This document shows, in pieces, positions 7,056 through 10,940 of a stretch of DNA of 10,940 nt (the first letter of the stretch is position 1; each line of letters begins with the position of its first letter). Position numbers and translations under genes: made by a program. The stretch comes from CBFGWV01 sp965652545 (GTDB lineage Bacteria; Pseudomonadota; Gammaproteobacteria; Competibacterales; Competibacteraceae). The notes beneath the pieces are model-generated. The model worked only from the letters and a program-made list of their open reading frames with translations, was not told the origin of the DNA and searched no databases. The stretch lies in the NCBI GenBank assembly GCA_965652545.1, contig CBFGWV010000165.1, forward strand, positions 1 through 10,940, in the 5' to 3' direction.

Positions 7056-7823
7056 GTGTGCCGACTCGCAGCCTATTCCGGCTCCCCGCTTGGTCTGGAT
7101 GCCTTCCTGCTGCGCCCCTCGCACAGCCTGATCCGCCAAGCCCATGCGCCGCGCGAGACCTTGTCCGCGACCGTGAACGCCGATGGGCTTGGCGTCGGCT
7201 GGTACGACGACGATCACCGACCCGCGGCATACCGTACGCTGCTGCCGGCCTGGGCCGACCCCAACCTGGAACCGCTGGGCCGCTCCCTGACGCGCCCGCT
7301 GTGGCTGGCGAACGTGCGCAGTGCCACAGACCCGCTCTCCAGCGGCTATGCGAACACGCAGCCCTTTCATGACGATCGGCTGATGTTCCTGCACAACGGC
7401 TACGTCGCCGACTTCGGCGAGCGTCTGCGCGGACGGTTGCGGGCGTTCTTTCGAACCTCCATCGAATCGGGGATCAAAGGCACTACGGACTCGGAGTATC
7501 TGTTCGCCGCCCTACGCCAAGCGCTCGCCGACGCCGCCGACGGGGGGCTGGACACCGCCGTCCGCTCGATGTTGACCCGTGTATCCGACTGGTGCGAGGA
7601 CGGAGCCGCCATGCTCAACACCGTCGTATCCGACGGCCAGTGCCTGATCGCCGTACGTCATGCGGTCAATGCCGCCTGCCCCAGCCTATACCTGCGCGAG
7701 TCACCCACCGGCCGTACGGTAGCCTCGGAGCCGTTGGAACCGGCCCCCGACTGGGTGACGGTGCCGCCACATCATCTGGTGGTCATCAAGCCGGGTTCAG
7801 ATATCCATTTCAGTGCGCTTTAA
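7056..7823 (+). CDS. egtC: EgtC, gamma-glutamyl hercynylcysteine sulfoxide amidohydrolase (class II glutamine amidotransferase fold)
   Basis: EgtC removes the glutamyl group from gamma-glutamyl-hercynylcysteine sulfoxide, the product of EgtB when gamma-glutamylcysteine is the sulfur donor. The 255-residue product starts MCRL, so Cys2 becomes the N-terminal nucleophile after methionine removal. Further class II amidotransferase landmarks are NADGLGVGW (41-49), RSAT (88-91), NTQPF (100-104), HNG (113-115) and GTTDSEYLF further on. The start is GTG with an AGGAGGT ribosome site. The stop lies 15 nt before the egtB ATG, and the egtB ribosome site begins at the stop codon, so the two are co-translated from one message. 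The pairing with egtB and egtD makes EgtC more likely than a generic YafJ-type amidotransferase. Confidence 0.9.
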   Translation: MCRLAAYSGSPLGLDAFLLRPSHSLIRQAHAPRETLSATVNADGLGVGWYDDDHRPAAYRTLLPAWADPNLEPLGRSLTRPLWLANVRSATDPLSSGYANTQPFHDDRLMFLHNGYVADFGERLRGRLRAFFRTSIESGIKGTTDSEYLFAALRQALADAADGGLDTAVRSMLTRVSDWCEDGAAMLNTVVSDGQCLIAVRHAVNAACPSLYLRESPTGRTVASEPLEPAPDWVTVPPHHLVVIKPGSDIHFSAL

Positions 7824-7838
7824 AGGAGTCCTTTGCGC

Positions 7839-8996
7839 ATGGACCGCGCCGAACGCATCGCCGACCTTGTCCGTCTCCAGCATTGTGCCCACGAGCTCGT
7901 CGCGGCACTTCCCAATCACCATGTGAACCGCCAGTTCGATCCGGATCTCAGCCCCATCGGCTGGCATATCGGCCACTGTGCGGTGGTAGAGCGTTTCTGG
8001 GTACTCGAAACCGTGCTGGAAGAAGCGGCCGACAGCGAGCTGCACAGCTTGTACTTTCCCGAGTTCACCGAGAAGAGCGCCCGCGGCCCTCGCCTGCCGG
8101 CGCGCGACGCCCTGCTCGCCTGGGCTGCACGGTCGCATCGTGAGACCATCGCTGTCCTCGCCGAGCCTCGGTTGCGCGCACGTGCGCATCCGCTGATGCA
8201 CGATGATTACCTGCTTGCATTTCTACAGCAGCACTATGCGCAGCACCTGGAAACCATGCGCTACGTGCTGGCACGGCGCGCGCGCGTACACCATGTACCG
8301 CCCGAAACCGGCCCGCTGACGCCCCGCGCACCGTGCAGTGTGCGCATCGAACTGCCCGCCGGTCGCTACCGCATCGGCACCACCATCATCGACGCCTATG
8401 ACAATGAGCGCCCCACTCACGAGGTTGAGCTGCGCGCGGCCTGGTTGGCGGCACACCCGATCAGCAATGCCGAGTTCGCTGGCTTCATGGCCGACGACGG
8501 GTATCAGCGGAATACGTTGTGGACGGCGCGTGGATGGCAGTGGCGCTGTGACAAGAGGATCGAGCACCCCGCCGGCTGGTGTCGCAGCCAGTACGGTCAC
8601 TGGTATGGCGTGGGCCCCGACGGCGCACACCGCCTGGACCCCGATACCGCCATCAAAGGCTTGAGCTGGTTCGAGGCGGACGCCTTCGCCCGCTGGGCCG
8701 GCGCCCGCCTGCCGCACGAATATGAATGGGAAGCCGCGACCCGGGCAGGTCTGCTCGCAGGCAGCGGTCAGGCCTGGGAGTGGTGCGCCAATACTTTGCA
8801 TCCGTACCCCGGGTTTCGAGCGTTTCCCTACGACGGCTACTCCCTGCCGTGGTGCGACGGCAACCATTACGTCCTGCGCGGCGCGAGCACGGCGACCGAG
8901 CGTGCCGTGCGCCGGCCGACGTTCCGCAATTTCTTCGAGCCGGACAAACGCTATCAATTCGCCGGCCTGCGACTGGCCTGGGACTGGTCGTCCTAA
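7839..8996 (+). CDS. egtB: EgtB, non-heme iron sulfoxide synthase of ergothioneine synthesis
   Basis: EgtB couples hercynine to the sulfur of gamma-glutamylcysteine or cysteine using oxygen and Fe(II). The 385-residue product has an N-terminal DinB-like domain (about 1-150) and a C-terminal formylglycine-generating-enzyme-like (SUMF1) domain (about 170-383). The iron ligands are visible: the HxxxHxE motif HYAQHLE (H132, H136) and an N-terminal histidine in WHIGHC (H46 aligns best with mycobacterial H51). In the C-terminal domain are AWEW (312-315), HPYPGFRAFPY, VLRGAS and TFRNFF (361-366). It is shorter than the roughly 430-residue mycobacterial enzyme and lacks the NWD-type sequence I recall after FRN there, so the donor may differ. 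AAAGGAG (7822-7828) lies 10 nt before the ATG, and a TTG two codons upstream is less likely. The stop codon lies inside a transposon target duplication. Confidence 0.92.
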   Translation: MDRAERIADLVRLQHCAHELVAALPNHHVNRQFDPDLSPIGWHIGHCAVVERFWVLETVLEEAADSELHSLYFPEFTEKSARGPRLPARDALLAWAARSHRETIAVLAEPRLRARAHPLMHDDYLLAFLQQHYAQHLETMRYVLARRARVHHVPPETGPLTPRAPCSVRIELPAGRYRIGTTIIDAYDNERPTHEVELRAAWLAAHPISNAEFAGFMADDGYQRNTLWTARGWQWRCDKRIEHPAGWCRSQYGHWYGVGPDGAHRLDPDTAIKGLSWFEADAFARWAGARLPHEYEWEAATRAGLLAGSGQAWEWCANTLHPYPGFRAFPYDGYSLPWCDGNHYVLRGASTATERAVRRPTFRNFFEPDKRYQFAGLRLAWDWSS

Positions 8997-8998
8997 AC
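8990..8998. repeat. left copy of 9-bp target-site duplication
   Basis: GTCCTAAAC is repeated exactly at 9217-9225 and abuts the left end of the inverted-repeat element at 8999. This copy contains the egtB stop codon TAA (8994-8996). Confidence 0.75.
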
Positions 8999-9041
8999 GG
9001 GTGTGATCTGCGTTCCCCGCCTTGGGTAGCCATCGCTGTGA

Positions 9042-9067
9042 GCCTGCGGACGAGCCGGTAGATTGTG
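9042..9067. repeat. left arm of perfect 26-bp inverted repeat
   Basis: This arm, beginning GCCTGCGGACGAGCC, is perfectly complementary to 9134-9159 and separated from it by 66 bp. A transcript from either side would form a very stable long hairpin, which could stop transcription between egtB and the rhomboid gene. Confidence 0.9.
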
Positions 9068-9077
9068 GACCGACCGT

Positions 9078-9097
9078 CGGCAGCATGGATGCTGCCG
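9078..9097. repeat. inner hairpin of the element
   Basis: CGGCAGCAT (9078-9086) and ATGCTGCCG (9089-9097) form a 9-bp perfect inverted repeat around GG, nested within the 26-bp arms. A shorter ACACG/CGTGT pair (9106-9110, 9113-9117) follows it. Together they suggest a folded interior rather than random filler. Confidence 0.8.
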
Positions 9098-9133
9098 TCG
9101 AGCTCACACGGACGTGTTTACAGCGCGTCGGAA

Positions 9134-9159
9134 CACAATCTACCGGCTCGTCCGCAGGC
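9134..9159. repeat. right arm of perfect 26-bp inverted repeat
   Basis: Perfect reverse complement of 9042-9067. The match ends abruptly on both sides, and no direct repeat flanks the two arms, so the arms are more likely part of the larger element than a second insertion. Confidence 0.9.
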
Positions 9160-9216
9160 GGGTTCGGGCGCCTGACGCCGACCGACGGCTCCATGCGAGT
9201 AACACGGGTCACACCC

Positions 9217-9225
9217 GTCCTAAAC
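9217..9225. repeat. right copy of 9-bp target-site duplication
   Basis: Exact second copy of GTCCTAAAC, adjoining the right end of the element. It contains the rhomboid stop codon (TAG on the minus strand, 9220-9222). Confidence 0.75.
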
Positions 9226-9879
9226 CCTCTCCTTCTCCTCGTCCTCGTCTTCTTCATCCTCCCAATCGTAACGCTTGCGCGGCGGTACATCGGTGCGCCG
9301 AAACCCGATGGCCAGCGCCACACCGACCAAGGCGCCGGCCAAGTGGGACTCCCAGGACACGCCGGCCTTGATCGGCAACACGCCCCAGGCGAGCGTGCCG
9401 TAGAGGAAGTACACGAGCAAAGAGGCGGCGATGCTGCGGACATCGCGCCGAATGAAGCCAGCGACGAAAATGTAAGCCACGAAACCGTAGACGAGGCCAC
9501 TGGCACCGATATGCAACGCCGGTCTTGCAACGACCCACACCACCAGACCGGTCCCCAGGTAGACCACGGTCACGATGCGAAACGCCGCGGCCGGATAGAG
9601 GTAGAGAATCCCCGTGCCGAGCACGAGCATCGGCATCGAGTTCGACATCAGGTGGGCGACGTCGGCGTGCAGCAGGGGCGCAAACAAAACGCCCCACAAG
9701 CCGGCGAGGTGACGCGGCACGATGCCGTACCGCTGGAGATCCAGCCCGAGCGCCCAGCTCACCATATGCACGGCCCAGAGCAGGGCGACGAAGCCCAGGG
9801 CCAGCTTGAGCGCAAGGCGGAAACTGGTCCGCGCGCCGGCGGATGTGGTGTAGCGCGCATCGGGCACCCACAGTTGCAT
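9220..9879 (-). CDS. rhomboid family intramembrane serine protease
   Basis: This 219-residue polytopic membrane protein has the rhomboid catalytic features: the serine motif GASG (S127, with SGLVYG following), the catalytic histidine H179 in ESHLAGALVG, and the HLMSN stretch (H76, N80) whose asparagine supplies the oxyanion site. About six membrane segments are visible (near 22-46, 60-92, 100-117, 124-141, 150-168 and 178-196). The protein should cut transmembrane segments of other membrane proteins, but its substrate is unknown. The C-terminal tail after R198 is strongly acidic (DEEDEDEEKE). The ATG at 9879 is chosen because GGGGAG lies 6 nt upstream and a TATAGT -10 box lies farther up. Starts at 9957 or in between would lie upstream of these. 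It is convergent with egtB and divergent from the kinase gene. Confidence 0.9.
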   Translation of the reverse strand: MQLWVPDARYTTSAGARTSFRLALKLALGFVALLWAVHMVSWALGLDLQRYGIVPRHLAGLWGVLFAPLLHADVAHLMSNSMPMLVLGTGILYLYPAAAFRIVTVVYLGTGLVVWVVARPALHIGASGLVYGFVAYIFVAGFIRRDVRSIAASLLVYFLYGTLAWGVLPIKAGVSWESHLAGALVGVALAIGFRRTDVPPRKRYDWEDEEDEDEEKERV

Positions 9880-9913
9880 GGTGTGCTCCCCTCGTTGTGG
9901 TGCCATCGCCGAC

Positions 9914-9919
9914 ACTATA
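9914..9919 (-). promoter_or_regulatory. candidate -10 box for the rhomboid gene
   Basis: TATAGT on the minus strand lies about 35 bp before the chosen ATG. The only -35-like hexamer, TTGCGA at 9946-9951, is 26 bp upstream of it (a spacer near the maximum or beyond), so the promoter call is weak. Confidence 0.3.
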
Positions 9920-9976
9920 CCGTTGAGCGACCGGATCGTTCGCAACGGCATTGCCACCGCCGCCTGGCGCTTTGGC

Positions 9977-9982
9977 CATAAT
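9977..9982 (+). promoter_or_regulatory. candidate -10 box for the kinase gene
   Basis: CATAAT lies about 50 bp before the kinase ATG. TTGCCA (9951-9956) is a possible -35, but the 20-nt spacer is longer than usual. The surrounding sequence is GC-rich, so this AT-rich patch stands out. Confidence 0.3.
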
Positions 9983-10033
9983 GAATAGGGTCACCGCCGG
10001 GGGGCGCAGCTGGCGCATGAGGGCTATTTGTCG

Positions 10034-10940
10034 ATGGCTGATCTGTCAGGTCAGAGCTTTGGACCGTACCCGCTGGAGCGGCTGCTTGGGCGCGGCGGCA
10101 TGGGTGCGGTCTACGAGTCCTACCAGGGCCCGGCGCGGCGCAAGGTCGCCATCAAATTGTTGGAGCGGAACACCGGGGCCGACGATGGGCTGATGGAGCG
10201 CTTCATCCGCGAGATGGAAACCGCCGCGCGGATGGAGCATATCCATATCCTGCCCATCTACGACTATGGGGTCATCGATGGCGCGCCCTATCTGGTGATG
10301 CGTCACCTCGCCGGCGGTGACTTGCAAAAGCGCATGAAACTGCTGGGGCAACCGTCGCTGGCGGAGGTCAGGGCGCTGCTGATGCAGATCGCCGGGGCCC
10401 TGGACTACGCCCATGCGCGCGGCGTCATCCATCGCGACCTGAAACCGGCCAACATTTTGTTCGATGAGCAAGGCAATGCCTACCTGTCGGACTTCGGCAT
10501 CGCGAAAGTCCTCACCGACGTCACCCTCACCGGCACCGGCCAGTCGATCGGCACGCCGGCGTACATGGCCCCGGAGCAATGGACCGGCGAGGAGGTCGAC
10601 GCACGCACCGACTTGTATGCCCTGGCTGCCCTGGCGTACGAGTTGCTGACCCACAAGGCCGCCTTCAGCGCTCCCATTCCGGCGGCGATGATGTTCAAGC
10701 ACCTGCACGAGATGCCCGCACCACCGAGCACGGTGCGCCCAGCCCTCGACCCCAGCGTGGACGAGGTCTTGCTCAAGGCATTGAGCAAGACCAAGGAAGA
10801 CCGCTACGCCACCACCGGCGAGTTCGCCCTGGCGCTTGAGGCCAGCCTGCGCGAGCTGCCGGCCGACGAGATGCGTACCACGGGGTTCCTGACGACCGCG
10901 GTCATGACCCAATCGCCAGCCGTGACGCGGTCGACGTCAT
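10034..10940 (+). CDS. Hanks-type serine/threonine protein kinase, N-terminal part (runs off the right edge)
   Basis: The 302 visible residues hold a complete, apparently active eukaryotic-like kinase domain of the bacterial PknB type. Landmarks are the glycine-rich loop GRGGMGAVY (19-27), lysine K41 in VAIK, a C-helix glutamate (E60 in FIREME), the catalytic loop HRDLKPAN (133-140), DFG (153-155) and the GTPAYMAPEQ segment (173-182). The domain ends near residue 275. The next residues are Thr/Ser-rich, as in a juxtamembrane linker, and sensor or membrane regions would lie beyond the window. The ATG at 10034 has GAGGG (10019-10023) 10 nt upstream. A TTG two codons earlier is possible, and an in-frame stop lies at 9986. 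No partner phosphatase or type VI secretion gene is in view, so the pathway is unknown. Confidence 0.93.
   Translation, partial: MADLSGQSFGPYPLERLLGRGGMGAVYESYQGPARRKVAIKLLERNTGADDGLMERFIREMETAARMEHIHILPIYDYGVIDGAPYLVMRHLAGGDLQKRMKLLGQPSLAEVRALLMQIAGALDYAHARGVIHRDLKPANILFDEQGNAYLSDFGIAKVLTDVTLTGTGQSIGTPAYMAPEQWTGEEVDARTDLYALAALAYELLTHKAAFSAPIPAAMMFKHLHEMPAPPSTVRPALDPSVDEVLLKALSKTKEDRYATTGEFALALEASLRELPADEMRTTGFLTTAVMTQSPAVTRSTS

Larger units (their letters stand above)
8999..9216. mobile_element. 218-bp non-autonomous transposon-like element (MITE-like)
   Basis: The element starts GGGTGTGA and ends TCACACCC, an 8-bp perfect terminal inverted repeat. Read inward, the ends continue to match imperfectly, 19 of 26 positions between 8999-9024 and 9191-9216. 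It is flanked exactly by a 9-bp direct repeat, GTCCTAAAC. Inside are a perfect 26-bp inverted repeat (9042-9067 and 9134-9159) and a central 9-bp one. No open frame inside resembles a transposase, so movement would need an enzyme supplied from elsewhere. Duplications of 9 bp occur in several IS families (for example IS1, IS4 and IS5 members), and I cannot assign one. The element fills almost the whole gap between the convergent egtB and rhomboid genes. Confidence 0.72.

Noticed and set aside
9042..9159. The 26-bp inverted repeat as a second insertion nested in the outer element
   Set aside because: No direct repeat flanks the arms (left flank ends CTGTGA, right flank starts GGGTTC), so an independent insertion is not supported.
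8990..9225. Integron attC site
   Set aside because: The flanking 7-mers do not fit the attC core site consensus, the arms are perfect rather than bulged, and the genes on both sides are convergent housekeeping-type genes, not a cassette.
9022..9981. 319-residue plus-strand frame over the rhomboid gene
   Set aside because: It begins inside the mobile element and runs antisense to a rhomboid gene with intact catalytic residues. Its composition is His/Gln/Arg-rich with no domain.

Overview
The window looks like a chromosomal segment of a GC-rich gammaproteobacterium. Hda, PurM and PurN are close to their gammaproteobacterial relatives, and the back-to-back arrangement hda-perM / purM-purN-DUF3108 is, from general knowledge, one seen in Pseudomonas-like and halophilic gammaproteobacteria. 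A genus cannot be named from sequence reading alone. Coding density is high, intergenic gaps are short, and no rRNA, tRNA, CRISPR array or complete insertion sequence is visible.

Layout. (1) Positions 1-1714, minus strand: the AI-2E/PerM-family membrane protein gene followed by hda (3' end cut by the window edge), with a 4-nt start/stop overlap. (2) Positions 1817-5886, plus strand: purM and purN (two steps of de novo purine synthesis), a secreted DUF3108 protein, and a secreted 528-residue protein of unknown family. The first three are joined by 4-nt overlaps. (3) Positions 5938-8996: an ergothioneine locus. egtD (minus) is divergent from egtC-egtB (plus), around a 113-bp gap that carries a centred 12-bp palindrome. 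EgtD makes hercynine, EgtB adds the sulfur from a thiol donor, and EgtC removes the glutamate when the donor is gamma-glutamylcysteine. No egtA or egtE lies in the window. (4) Positions 8997-9219: a 218-bp non-autonomous transposon-like element. (5) A rhomboid protease gene (9220-9879, minus). (6) The start of a Hanks-type Ser/Thr kinase gene (10034 to the right edge, plus), divergent from the rhomboid gene.

The strongest unexpected signal is the element at 8999-9216. Its ends are an 8-bp perfect inverted repeat that continues imperfectly to about 26 bp. It is flanked exactly by a 9-bp direct repeat and contains a separate, perfect 26-bp inverted repeat with a further hairpin inside. Removing the element and one direct-repeat copy restores a compact junction in which the egtB and rhomboid stop codons overlap, so the insertion was neutral for both reading frames. 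Other points worth checking are an apparent loss of the arginine finger in Hda, the unclassified secreted protein beside the purine genes, and the substrate class of this EgtB.
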